From contig PLXQ01000077.1 in the NCBI GenBank assembly GCA_003151475.1, positions 1-64,000 on the forward strand: 64,000 bases of DNA, read 5' to 3'. Positions within the stretch are counted from its first letter, which is position 1. Every line of letters starts with the position of its first letter. Source of the stretch: Acidimicrobiaceae bacterium. GTDB lineage: Bacteria > Actinomycetota > Acidimicrobiia > Acidimicrobiales > UBA8190. The notes under the pieces are model-generated. The model saw nothing but the letters and a program-made list of their open reading frames with translations. It had not been told where the DNA came from and did not search any database. Positions 25,721-33,619 of this stretch are shown in pieces. The translations under genes were made by a program, and so were the position numbers.

Positions 25721-26929
25721 ATGAGTGCTGACAACTCCCGTGCCGATGCGGTGACGTTTCCCGAGGACTTCCTGTGGGGGACGGCCACGGCCGCCCACCA
25801 GATCGAAGGTGGGAACGTGAACAACGACTGGTGGCAGTGGGAGCACACGCCGGGGTCGGGGTGCGCCGATTCGAGCGGTGACGCCTGCGACTCGTTTCAC
25901 CGTTGGCCCGAAGACGTGGACCTGGTGGCCGGTCTCGGTCTCGGTGCGTATCGCTTCTCTCTCGAGTGGAGCCGTATCGAGCCGGCGGAAGGGGAATTCT
26001 CGATCGCCGCTCTCGACCACTACCGGCGGATCTGTGGCCATTGCCTCGAGCGCGGGTTGATACCGGTGGTCACCTTCCACCACTTCACGACGCCCCAGTG
26101 GCTGAGTGCCCGTGGCGGATGGGAGGCAGCCGACGCCCCGGAGCGGTTCGGCCGGTTCGTGGCCCGGGCCACGGCGCATCTGGGCGACCAGATCGGTTGG
26201 GCGTGCACCATCAACGAGCCCAACGTGATCGGGGTCATGGGCTACACGATGGGCGAATTCCCCCCGGGGGTGAAGGATGACTTTGGCCGGCATCTGGCGG
26301 TGAACGAGAACATGGTCCGGGCCCACCGACTGGCGGTGGAGGCGCTGCGGTCGGGTCCCGGTGCGTTCCCGGTGGGCCTGACGCTGTCCATGGCCGAGCT
26401 GAAAGCGGAAGAGGGGGGCGAGGCCGTACGGGACGTGGCCGAGGATGTGCTCGAGAACACGTTCCTGCGCGGTACCGAAGGCGACGACTTCGTCGGGGTG
26501 CAGTGCTACACGCGGATGCACTTCGACGCCCAGGGTCAGGCGCCCGACGATCCCGAGATTCCCCAGACCCAGATGGGTTACGAGAACTGGCCCCAGGTGG
26601 TCGAGTACACGGTGCGGCGGACGGCCGCCTTCACCGGGTTGCCCGTGGTGGTGACCGAGAACGGGATCGGCACCGATGATGACGCCGAGAGGATCGTCTA
26701 CGTCTCCGAAGCCCTGCGGGGGGTGCGGCGCTGTCTCGATGACGGCGTCGACGTGCGGGGGTACTTCGTGTGGAGCCTGCTCGACAACTTCGAATGGGCC
26801 CACGGCTACGGTCCCAAATTCGGACTCTTCACCGTTGACCGGACGACCTTCGAGCGTCGGCCGAAGCCCAGTGCACTGTGGTTCGGAGACGTGGCCAAGG
26901 CGAACGCCCTGGTGCCGCCCCGCGGGTGA
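25721..26929 (+). CDS. Glycoside hydrolase family 1 (beta-glucosidase-like)
   Basis: A 402-aa cytoplasmic GH1 enzyme hydrolysing beta-glycosides by the retaining mechanism. Family signatures: N-terminal FPEDFLWGTATAAHQIEG, DSFHRWPEDVDLVAGLG, the acid/base in TINEPNV (Glu 166) and the nucleophile in VVTENGIGTDDD (Glu 313), then WSLLDNFEWAHGYGPKFGLF. Length is shorter than typical (440-480 aa), with compact loops, but no catalytic motif is missing. ATG 25721 is preferred over an upstream TTG at 25712 because it sits seven bases after a -10 box. Sugar specificity is not predictable; no transporter or sugar regulator is adjacent. Confidence 0.92.
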   Translation: MSADNSRADAVTFPEDFLWGTATAAHQIEGGNVNNDWWQWEHTPGSGCADSSGDACDSFHRWPEDVDLVAGLGLGAYRFSLEWSRIEPAEGEFSIAALDHYRRICGHCLERGLIPVVTFHHFTTPQWLSARGGWEAADAPERFGRFVARATAHLGDQIGWACTINEPNVIGVMGYTMGEFPPGVKDDFGRHLAVNENMVRAHRLAVEALRSGPGAFPVGLTLSMAELKAEEGGEAVRDVAEDVLENTFLRGTEGDDFVGVQCYTRMHFDAQGQAPDDPEIPQTQMGYENWPQVVEYTVRRTAAFTGLPVVVTENGIGTDDDAERIVYVSEALRGVRRCLDDGVDVRGYFVWSLLDNFEWAHGYGPKFGLFTVDRTTFERRPKPSALWFGDVAKANALVPPRG

Positions 26930-26946
26930 CTGGCGGGGCCGCCGGC

Positions 26947-27504
26947 CTAGGCGCGGGCAACCTGACGGCGGGCCAGGAGTTTGGTCTCGGCCACGCTGAT
27001 ATGCGTGTCGCCGGCAGGACCAGACAGTTGGAGCGAAGCCAGAACGGCGCCGTCCTGCCAGAAGATGACGTAGGAGTTGGCCGTCTTCGAGTGCGAGGTG
27101 GCCAGGACCGCCCCGTCGCCGATGCCAGCGACGGTCGTGGCCCCGAAGGTCTTCACCTTCTGCGAGACGGTGACGAACACCGAGTGTGCCTTGTCGGCAC
27201 TCGGGCAGTTGGCCGATTCCGAGAACGCCTCGGGGTAGATCGTCTTGCCGGTGAGGACCGGACTGGGCGCCCGACCTTTCAAGGTGAAGACGGCGTAGTG
27301 GCCCGTACATCCGGGGTAGGTGCGGTTGAACACCTTGGCCAGGTTCTGGGCGTCGCTTCCGTGGTCCTGCTGCAATTGCAGGACCGCCGGCATGTCGGCG
27401 TTGGTGAGGACACCGACCGGCGGAGGGCTCGAGCCGCAGGCGCTCAGGAGCGCGGCCGAGCCGATGATCGAGGCGCCGAGGCGCCAACCGCTTCTCTGTC
27501 TCAG
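26947..27504 (-). CDS. Lipoprotein of unknown function
   Basis: About 185 aa with a lipoprotein signal (RLGASIIGSAALLSAC then GSS) and a mature part of unknown family (AQNLAKVFNRTYPGC, VFVTVSQKVKTFGATT, SYVIFWQDGAVLASLQL), resembling small surface lipoproteins. No ATG, GTG or TTG lies in frame between the hydrolase stop and the signal peptide; the only plausible initiator is CTG at 27504-27502, which overlaps the TGA of the upstream hydrolase (CTGA). Translation would then depend on coupling. The start is therefore uncertain, and a sequencing error upstream is the alternative. Confidence 0.6.
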   Translation of the reverse strand: MRQRSGWRLGASIIGSAALLSACGSSPPPVGVLTNADMPAVLQLQQDHGSDAQNLAKVFNRTYPGCTGHYAVFTLKGRAPSPVLTGKTIYPEAFSESANCPSADKAHSVFVTVSQKVKTFGATTVAGIGDGAVLATSHSKTANSYVIFWQDGAVLASLQLSGPAGDTHISVAETKLLARRQVARA

Positions 27505-28244
27505 CTGACCGAGGCCCAGAAATCGCTCAGGACGGCCGCCGCGCCCGCCGGGTCCTGGAGCATCCACCAGTGTCCGATTCCGGGAAGTTCGGCGATCTCG
27601 ACTCCGGCCCGCTTGGCCGAGGACCGCGCCCCGTCGGCCGACAGGAAGGGGTCGTCTGACGGCAGGAGGATCAGTCCGGGGGCGGCGATGTCGTGGAAGT
27701 CCGGTCCCCATTCCCGGCCCACGTCCACGGCCGAGCGGTAGAGGCGCAAGATGCAGCCGGCCATCTCCTCGTCGGCCCAACCGGCCAGGGCCCGGGCCCG
27801 GTCGAGGGGCACGCCATAGGCCTCGAAAATGGTGGCGCTCTCGTCGACGGGGGTGGCCAGTTGCTGGGCGAAGAACTCCTCGCCCTCGCCCGGCGTCTGC
27901 CAGATCTTGGCGAAGTCGTGCCACTCGAAGTCGGGGTCGCCGAGGGCGCCGGCGTCGGTGACCCACGACCGGACAAGATCCGGTCGGATGCTCACCACGC
28001 GCACGACGAAGCCTCCGCCCCAGTCGTGGCCCACCAGGTCAATGGGACCCGAGGCGCCGATGCGTTCGAGCTCGGCGATCAACCAGCTGACGTACTCCTC
28101 CTTGGTGGCTCCGAAGCCCTCCGGCGTCGGCGCCCCGAAGCCGGGAAGGCGCACGGTCTCGGTGTCTGAGGGGCCGAGGATCTCGAGGAGCGGATCCCAG
28201 ACGGCCGCCGTCTCGGGAACGCCATGGACCAGGACGATGGGCAT
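27501..28244 (-). CDS. Alpha/beta hydrolase, epoxide hydrolase/dehalogenase type
   Basis: A 247-aa hydrolase with oxyanion motif HGVPETAAVW (residues 7-16) and an Asp nucleophile in LVGHDWGGGFVVR (around residue 72), the pattern of epoxide hydrolases and haloalkane dehalogenases rather than serine esterases. The catalytic His is in LPGIGHWWMLQDP near residue 228, and the likely charge-relay acid is in LLPSDDPFLSAD. A cap domain covers about residues 120-185. The gene is monocistronic or joined to the downstream lipoprotein gene by a CTGA overlap. Substrate unknown; halide-stabilising Trp residues cannot be confirmed by eye, so an epoxide or ester substrate is equally possible. Confidence 0.85.
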   Translation of the reverse strand: MPIVLVHGVPETAAVWDPLLEILGPSDTETVRLPGFGAPTPEGFGATKEEYVSWLIAELERIGASGPIDLVGHDWGGGFVVRVVSIRPDLVRSWVTDAGALGDPDFEWHDFAKIWQTPGEGEEFFAQQLATPVDESATIFEAYGVPLDRARALAGWADEEMAGCILRLYRSAVDVGREWGPDFHDIAAPGLILLPSDDPFLSADGARSSAKRAGVEIAELPGIGHWWMLQDPAGAAAVLSDFWASVS

Positions 28245-28294
28245 ATCTGAAGCTTCTCACTCCGACATGACGGACGGGTGACAAGATCGGGGCC

Positions 28295-29272
28295 GTGGCC
28301 GACCCCGATGACGACGCCCAACGGTCGATGTACCGGACGATGGTCCTCATCGCCGCCTGTGACGACGCCCTGCGCAGCGCCATCAGCGCCGGGACGATCA
28401 CCATGGCCTACTACTCGCCCCGGGGCCAGGAAGCGGTGGCGGCCGGATTCGCCGCCGCCCTGCGTCGCGACGACTACCTGGTGACCACCTACAGAGGCCT
28501 CCACGACCACATCGCCAAGGGGGTTCCTCTGCGGCCGCTTCTGGCCGAGATGCTCGGTCGGGCGGCGGGAACGGGCAAGGGCAAGGGCGGTCCCATGCAC
28601 GTGGTGTGGCCCGAGACCGGGCTCATGCTCACCACCGGCGTAGTGGGCTCGGGTCTTCCCATCGCCGCCGGTCTGGCCTGGGCCTCCCAGCGCCAGGGCC
28701 GGAGCCGGGTGACAGTGGCGTCGTTCGGCGACGGTGCCACCAACATCGGCGCCTTCCACGAAGCGTTGAACCTGGCCAGTGTCTGGCGACTGCCCGTCGT
28801 CTTTCTCTGCCAGAACAACGGCTACGGCGAGCACACGGCGTTCGCCGAACACCAACGCACCGAACACGTGGCCGACCGGGCCACCGCTTACGCCATGCCG
28901 GGGGTGACCGTCGACGGCAACGACCCCCTGGCCGTGCGGGCGGCCGTGTCCGACGCCGTCGTCCGGGCCCGGTCGGGGGAGGGCCCGAGCCTGGTCGAGG
29001 CGGTCACCTACCGCCTCTACGGCCACGTCTTCGGCGACCGGATGAGCTATGTCCCTGCGGGCGAGCTCGACGCCGCCTGGGAGGCCGAACCGGTCGGTCG
29101 CTTCCGCCGTCTCCTGCTCGAGCGTGCGGTAGTGAACGAAGAGGAGGCCACAGACATCGAGCGCGACTGCGCCCGGCTCGTGGCCGACACCCTCGACGAG
29201 GTGCTGGCGCTGCCCGAGCCCGCCGCTCATGAACTGATGACCGACGTCGTCTCTGGAATCACCCATGCCTGA
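28295..29272 (+). CDS. 2-oxoacid/acetoin dehydrogenase E1 alpha subunit
   Basis: A 325-aa thiamine-diphosphate-dependent decarboxylase subunit. The TPP/Mg motif begins FGDGATNIGAFHEALNLA (GDG at 145-147) and closes with VFLCQNNGYGEHTA. Other family landmarks: YYSPRGQEAVAAGFAAAL, YRGLHDHIAKG, GGPMHVV and RLYGHVFGDRMSYVP. It forms an alpha2beta2 E1 with the next gene, which it overlaps by 8 nt (ATGCCTGA). Sequence features fit acetoin dehydrogenase or a PDH-like E1 better than the branched-chain enzyme, but this cannot be settled by eye. Start GTG 28295; CAAGAT seven bases upstream may be a -10 of a leaderless transcript. Confidence 0.9.
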   Translation: MADPDDDAQRSMYRTMVLIAACDDALRSAISAGTITMAYYSPRGQEAVAAGFAAALRRDDYLVTTYRGLHDHIAKGVPLRPLLAEMLGRAAGTGKGKGGPMHVVWPETGLMLTTGVVGSGLPIAAGLAWASQRQGRSRVTVASFGDGATNIGAFHEALNLASVWRLPVVFLCQNNGYGEHTAFAEHQRTEHVADRATAYAMPGVTVDGNDPLAVRAAVSDAVVRARSGEGPSLVEAVTYRLYGHVFGDRMSYVPAGELDAAWEAEPVGRFRRLLLERAVVNEEEATDIERDCARLVADTLDEVLALPEPAAHELMTDVVSGITHA

Positions 29273-30263
29273 CACCGCGGCACCGGCAGAGGTGAGTGTG
29301 CGCGCCGCCATCACCCGAGCCCTCGACGAGGCCCTCGAGGCCGACGATACCGTGGTGCTGCTCGGCGAGGACATCGCCGACCCCGGCGGTGGTGTCTTCG
29401 GAGTGACCAAGGGACTTTCCACCAAGTACGGATCCGACCGTGTCCGCGACACGCCCATCTCGGAACAGGCCATCGTGGGCGCCGCTGTCGGGGCCGCCCT
29501 CGGGGGGCTCCGTCCCGTGGCCGAGATCATGTTCATGGATTTCCTCGGACTCTGCCTCGACCAGCTGGCCAACCACGCGGCCAAGCTGCGCTACATGTCC
29601 GGGGGCCTGACTCCGGTGCCTATGGTGCTGCGCACGGCCGTCGGTGGAGGGCTCCAGGTCGGTGCCCAGCACTCGCAGATGCTCGAGTCCTGGCTCACCC
29701 ATGTCCCGGGACTGCAGGTCGTGGTGCCGAGCACCCCAACGGACGCCCGGGCCCTTCTGCACGCGTGCATATCTTCGGACGACCCTGCGGTGTTCATCGA
29801 GCAGGTGCCGCTGCTGCAGCGGCGCGGTGTCCTCGACGACACCGCGGTGGCTCTCGGTGTGGCCGACATCAAGCGGGCCGGTACCGATGTGACCGTCGTC
29901 ACCTACGGCCGACAGGTCCACGACGCCCTGACCGTGGCCGAATCTCTGGCCGCCGACGGCCCCGACGTCGAGGTCCTCGATCTGCGCTGCCTGGCGCCGC
30001 TCGACGAGGACGCGGTGCTCGAGTCTGTGCGCCGGACCCGGCGGGCGGTGGTGCTCCACGAGGCGGTGGTGACGGGGGGATTCGGCGCCGAGCTGGCGGC
30101 GCTGATCTCCGAGGCGCTCTTCGGGCACCTCCTCGCTCCCGTTCTCCGGGTGGGCGCCGTCCCGGCGCCGTTGCCCTACGCCAAGAACCTCGAGAGCCTG
30201 GCCCTGCCCGGGCCCGAGCGGCTGCGCAGCGCCATCGGCCGGGTCACCTCGTACGGCGGCTAG
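29265..30263 (+). CDS. 2-oxoacid/acetoin dehydrogenase E1 beta subunit
   Basis: A 332-aa E1 beta subunit (transketolase-like pyrimidine-binding and C-terminal domains). Signatures: LLGEDIADPGGGVFGVTKGL, DTPISEQAIVGAAVGAALGG, HSQMLESWLTHVPGLQVVVP and VEVLDLRCLAPLDEDAVLES. It supplies the pyrimidine side of the TPP site together with the alpha subunit. Its ATG overlaps the alpha stop, and a lipoyl-domain gene follows after 5 nt, so all three are one operon. Confidence 0.92.
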   Translation: MPDTAAPAEVSVRAAITRALDEALEADDTVVLLGEDIADPGGGVFGVTKGLSTKYGSDRVRDTPISEQAIVGAAVGAALGGLRPVAEIMFMDFLGLCLDQLANHAAKLRYMSGGLTPVPMVLRTAVGGGLQVGAQHSQMLESWLTHVPGLQVVVPSTPTDARALLHACISSDDPAVFIEQVPLLQRRGVLDDTAVALGVADIKRAGTDVTVVTYGRQVHDALTVAESLAADGPDVEVLDLRCLAPLDEDAVLESVRRTRRAVVLHEAVVTGGFGAELAALISEALFGHLLAPVLRVGAVPAPLPYAKNLESLALPGPERLRSAIGRVTSYGG

Positions 30264-30268
30264 AGCAC

Positions 30269-30502
30269 ATGCTCCTGCGCATGCCGAAGATCGGGATGGA
30301 GATGACAGAGGCCACCTTGGCTCGCTGGCTGGCCGACGAGGGCGCTCTCGTCGACAAGGGTCAGCCGCTCTACGAGATGGAGACCGACAAGGTCACCACC
30401 GAGATCGAGTCACCGGGCCGAGGCCGGCTGCGACGGATCGCTGAGGTGGGTGTCGTCTATGCCGTGGGCGACTCCGTGGCCGAACTGATCGACGAGACGT
30501 AG
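30269..30502 (+). CDS. Stand-alone lipoyl domain protein
   Basis: A 77-aa protein that is just one biotinyl/lipoyl domain: LRMPKIGMEMTEATLARWLA, then the lipoylation hairpin YEMETDKVTTEIESP with the acceptor Lys in ETDKV, and RIAEVGVVYAVGDSVAELID. It should carry the acyl group from the E1 encoded just upstream. There is no acyltransferase (E2) catalytic domain, peripheral-subunit domain or E3 in the window. Either a separate E2 core accepts the acyl group or the domain serves a different chemistry. A convergent terminator follows. Confidence 0.88.
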   Translation: MLLRMPKIGMEMTEATLARWLADEGALVDKGQPLYEMETDKVTTEIESPGRGRLRRIAEVGVVYAVGDSVAELIDET

Positions 30503-30503
30503 G

Positions 30504-30529
30504 GACGCCGACCGCCGCGCCGAGGCGTC
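30504..30529. terminator. Convergent hairpin between lipoyl and phosphoesterase genes
   Basis: GACGCC (30504-30509) pairs with GGCGTC (30524-30529); internal GC-rich bases extend the fold. It occupies nearly the whole 29-nt gap between two convergent stop codons and likely serves both strands. Confidence 0.5.
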
Positions 30530-30531
30530 AG

Positions 30532-32067
30532 TTACAGCACTGACACCCGCCGGGCCTTGCCTGGTTCCTGGGTCGGAATCTGCTGCACGGTCGGCAGCGG
30601 ATAGGCGGGCGGGTTGCTCAGGTCGACCTCGTGGAGCTGGTTGGCGCGGCACTCGCTCATGACAACGGGCTCTGCCGTCCCCTTCGTCGCCGGTAACGGC
30701 GGTACCGAGCGATCGGGCGAGGACACGTGCAAGGTGGAAGTCAGATCGCCGGTGACACGACGCCGCCAGTCCGAGATGTTCGGCGCCCGGACACCGAAGC
30801 GGGTTTCCAGGAATCGCATCTGCGAGGTGTGGTCGAAGGTATCGGAACAGACGTAGCCACCCCGACTGAAAGGCGAGACCACGAGCATGGGGACCCGGAA
30901 GCCGAGGCCGATGGGGCCGACGATGCCGTCGGCCTGGCTCGGCAGCGGGTCCGCCGTCAGGAACTCTCCCGGCGTGCCCGGAGGCGGGGTGGGCGGTGCG
31001 ACGTGGTCGAAGAAACCGTCGTTCTCGTCGTGCATGATGAACAGCACCGTCTTCGCCCACACCTTGCGATTGGAGACGAGAGTGTTGATCACGTTGTGGG
31101 TGAACCACATCCCGAGCGCCGGCGCCGACGGCGGGTGCTCGTCGTAGCCGTTGGGCGGCGTGATCCATGACACCTGGGGCAGCGTGTCGTGGGCCACGTC
31201 AGCGGAGAAATCGTTCGGGAAGACGGGCAGGAAAGCCTTCTTGTAGAGCGCCGAGGACGAGTCCATGTACTGCTTGAAATAGAGCAGGATGTTGTCCGAG
31301 ATGGCCATGGCCAACGGGCTACCCGGTTGATACTGCGCACCCGGGGCGTTGTACACCTTCCACGAGATGCCGGCGTCCTCGAGCGCCTCGGGCATCGTCG
31401 GCCACGAGGCGCTCCCCATCGCCGACGAGGCGCCGTTGGTGAAGATGACCGGCCCGCCGGCGCGTCCGGCGGGATCGAGCGTGCCGGACAGAGCATGAAG
31501 CCGGTTCGGGTGGGTCTCGGCCATCACCGAGCAGTGGTAGCCATCGCAGATGGTGAAGGCGTCGGCCAGCGAGTAGTAGAAGGCCAGGTCCTGCCGGGTG
31601 TAATAGCCCATTGTCAGGACACCGTTCTGCGGCCCCTCGAATTGCGGCTGAGTGTGGGTGGCGACGAAGCGGTCCATCTTCCCGTTGTTCCAACACATGT
31701 GTTGCGCGTTCCAGGCGTGCGACAGGTCGAAGGTGCACTCGGCCTGGCTGGTGGCCGTGTCGAGATGAAAGGGAAACAGAGCAGGGGCGGCACCGCCGGG
31801 CCACGACTGCTCGAAGAGCTTGGCCCGGCGGGCGTTCATGTCGTCGTAGCCGCGCACCCCTTTGTAGGTGCCGAAGTAGTGGTCGAACGAACGGTTCTCC
31901 TGCATCAGGAACACCACGTGCTCCACCGCTCCGAGATCGGATCCGGCCGGGTTGATCGACGCCGCCTTCTTGGCCGTGGCGCCACCGCACGAGGCGAGCA
32001 ATAGCGAGACACCGCCGGCCATCCCGGCGGCCAGTACCTCGCGACGGGTCCGCAGGTTCTGCTCCAT
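30532..32067 (-). CDS. Tat-exported phospholipase C-type phosphoesterase
   Basis: A 511-aa member of the bacterial phospholipase C/acid phosphatase AcpA superfamily (PF04185). Start ATG 32067 (MEQNLRTRREVLAAG) gives a Tat-type signal with the twin Arg, a hydrophobic stretch and a possible lipobox (SLLLASCGG), so it may be a Tat-dependent lipoprotein. Active-site motifs: VFLMQENRSFDHYFGTYKG (metal ligands and nucleophile region), MAETHPNRLHALSGT, ISWKVYNAP and FIMHDENDGFFDHVAPP, then GFRVPMLVVSPFSRGGYV. It would hydrolyse phosphodiester or phosphomonoester bonds outside the cell, perhaps phospholipids for phosphate supply. TACGCT nine bases upstream of the ATG is a possible -10. Confidence 0.92.
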   Translation of the reverse strand: MEQNLRTRREVLAAGMAGGVSLLLASCGGATAKKAASINPAGSDLGAVEHVVFLMQENRSFDHYFGTYKGVRGYDDMNARRAKLFEQSWPGGAAPALFPFHLDTATSQAECTFDLSHAWNAQHMCWNNGKMDRFVATHTQPQFEGPQNGVLTMGYYTRQDLAFYYSLADAFTICDGYHCSVMAETHPNRLHALSGTLDPAGRAGGPVIFTNGASSAMGSASWPTMPEALEDAGISWKVYNAPGAQYQPGSPLAMAISDNILLYFKQYMDSSSALYKKAFLPVFPNDFSADVAHDTLPQVSWITPPNGYDEHPPSAPALGMWFTHNVINTLVSNRKVWAKTVLFIMHDENDGFFDHVAPPTPPPGTPGEFLTADPLPSQADGIVGPIGLGFRVPMLVVSPFSRGGYVCSDTFDHTSQMRFLETRFGVRAPNISDWRRRVTGDLTSTLHVSSPDRSVPPLPATKGTAEPVVMSECRANQLHEVDLSNPPAYPLPTVQQIPTQEPGKARRVSVL

Positions 32068-32221
32068 GGGTGCCACAGCGTAGGGGACGTTCCCGTCTTC
32101 TTGCCGGGATGCGGTTCCTACGATCGAAGGGAGCGGCTCGAACAGCCTTCTCGACCTTCGTTTTCCCCGGGGAGCGATCTCCGTCTCGGAGATCTGCACT
32201 CCACTGCGAGGTGAGCGGTGC

Positions 32222-32258
32222 CGGCAGGCGGTGGTGGCATCGCCACCACCGCCTGCCG
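32222..32258. terminator. 17-bp perfect hairpin downstream of the cold-shock gene
   Basis: CGGCAGGCGGTGGTGGC pairs perfectly with GCCACCACCGCCTGCCG across a 3-nt loop, ending nine bases before the stop of the minus-strand csp gene. One of the most stable structures in the window; it probably terminates csp and protects its mRNA 3' end. Confidence 0.75.
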
Positions 32259-32266
32259 AACCGACA

Positions 32267-32470
32267 TCAGATGGGGCGGACCTGCTTGGTCTGCATACCC
32301 TTCTGTCCTTGCTCGGCCTCAAACGAGACGCGTTGTCCTTCGATGAGCTCGCGGTATCCGCTTCCCTCGATCGAGGAGAAGTGGGCGAAGACGTCGGGCG
32401 AGCCGTCGTCAGGAGTGATGAATCCGAAGCCCTTGGTGGCGTTAAACCACTTCACGGTGCCTTCAGGCAT
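32267..32470 (-). CDS. csp: Cold-shock protein (CspA family)
   Basis: A 67-aa nucleic-acid chaperone with a single cold-shock domain: [15 protein letters not shown] (RNP1 KGFGFI), [11 protein letters not shown] (RNP2 VFAHF) and [16 protein letters not shown]. It binds single-stranded RNA/DNA and prevents secondary structure. ATG 32470 starts the conserved fold at once and has AGAAAGG ten bases upstream; the open frame beyond it to 32533 is leader sequence. Monocistronic with a strong 3' hairpin. Confidence 0.97.
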   Translation of the reverse strand: MPEGTVKWFNATKGFGFITPDDGSPDVFAHFSSIEGSGYRELIEGQRVSFEAEQGQKGMQTKQVRPI

Positions 32471-32752
32471 TGGTGTTGCCTTTCTGTTCTCTTCTCCACG
32501 CTTCCATTGTCTTGCGGGAGACCAAAAAGGCACCCATCAAAGACGCGCAGCCAGCGTGAATTTATAACTGCGCACTGGTGGCAGCCTATCGCCGGAGGAT
32601 GCCGCGTGCTCACTTGGACTGCCACCGGGCCCCGTTGTGCCTGTCAGGGCCCTTCCCCAGCCTGATCGGGCCGGCCCCGGGGTCCACCCGTGGGCTGGGC
32701 TTTCCTCCCAGTCTGCCCCCGATGGGGGCCCTCGGGCAGTCGGGAGACGACA

Positions 32753-33589
32753 ATGGCGGCCATGGAAGGCACAGGGCTCCTGGACGGGCAGGTGGCGGTG
32801 GTGACCGGCGGGGGCGCCGGCATCGGGGGCGCTGCCGGCCGGCGGTTGGCAGCGGCGGGGGCGACGGTGGTGCTGAACGACATCGAGCCGGCGTTGCTGG
32901 CGTCGGCCGTGGCCGAGATCGAGGGCGCCGGAGGCTCCGCTGTGGCCGTTGCCGGCGACATCCGCCACCCCGCCACCGTGGACGCCCTCGATGAAGCGGC
33001 GCGATCGGTAGCCGGCGGTCGCATCGACGTCCTTGTCAACAACGTCGGAGACTACCGGCCCAACGGCCGGTTCTTGAAGACCGGGCCCGACGAGTGGAAC
33101 GCGCTCTACGCCATCAACTTTGAACACGTCCTGCGCTGCACCCGGGCCATCGCCCCGGCCATGGTCGAGCGCGGCGTCGGCAGCATCATCAACGTCTCCA
33201 CCGTCGAGGCCTTCCGGGGCATCCCGGCCAACGCCGTCTACTCGGCCTTCAACGCCGCGGTCAACGCTTTCACCCGCAGCCTGGCCGTCGAGCTCGGCCG
33301 CGACGGCGTGCGCGTGAACGCCATCGCCCCCGATCTGGCTGACACCCTCCAGACGCCGGCGGAGTCCATGCTGCGCGGCCGGCCGCCCGAAATGGTCCGG
33401 CACTGGGTCCCGCTGGGCCGCTTCGGCGCGCCCGACGACTACGGCGATGTCATCGTCTTTCTGGCCAGCTCCATGGCCCGCTTCGTCACTGGCCACGTCA
33501 TCCCGGTGGACGGCGGCACCCTGGCCGCCGGTGGCTGGTACATGCGGGCCGACGAGCGCGGCTGGACCAATCTGCCTGACTCCCCCTGA
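32753..33589 (+). CDS. Short-chain dehydrogenase with altered active site (YxxxN)
   Basis: A 278-aa classical SDR fold. The nucleotide motif TGGGAGIGG (residues 17-25), the adenine motif NDIEP, NNVG and the catalytic Ser in IINVSTVEA are present. The active-site Tyr is kept (VYSAFNAAVNAF) but the Lys that should stand four residues later is Asn. Lys lowers the Tyr pKa and holds the nicotinamide ribose, so its loss predicts weak, altered or no redox activity. The C-terminus keeps RFVTGHVIPVDGGTLAAGGW. ATG 32753 is chosen for GGGAGACGACA upstream. It is closely similar in its ends to the SDR at 35350-36153 (both close with DGG...AAGGW). Confidence 0.88.
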   Translation: MAAMEGTGLLDGQVAVVTGGGAGIGGAAGRRLAAAGATVVLNDIEPALLASAVAEIEGAGGSAVAVAGDIRHPATVDALDEAARSVAGGRIDVLVNNVGDYRPNGRFLKTGPDEWNALYAINFEHVLRCTRAIAPAMVERGVGSIINVSTVEAFRGIPANAVYSAFNAAVNAFTRSLAVELGRDGVRVNAIAPDLADTLQTPAESMLRGRPPEMVRHWVPLGRFGAPDDYGDVIVFLASSMARFVTGHVIPVDGGTLAAGGWYMRADERGWTNLPDSP

Positions 33590-33619
33590 ACCTGCGCCCG
33601 AGAGCCGGCTTCTACTGCG

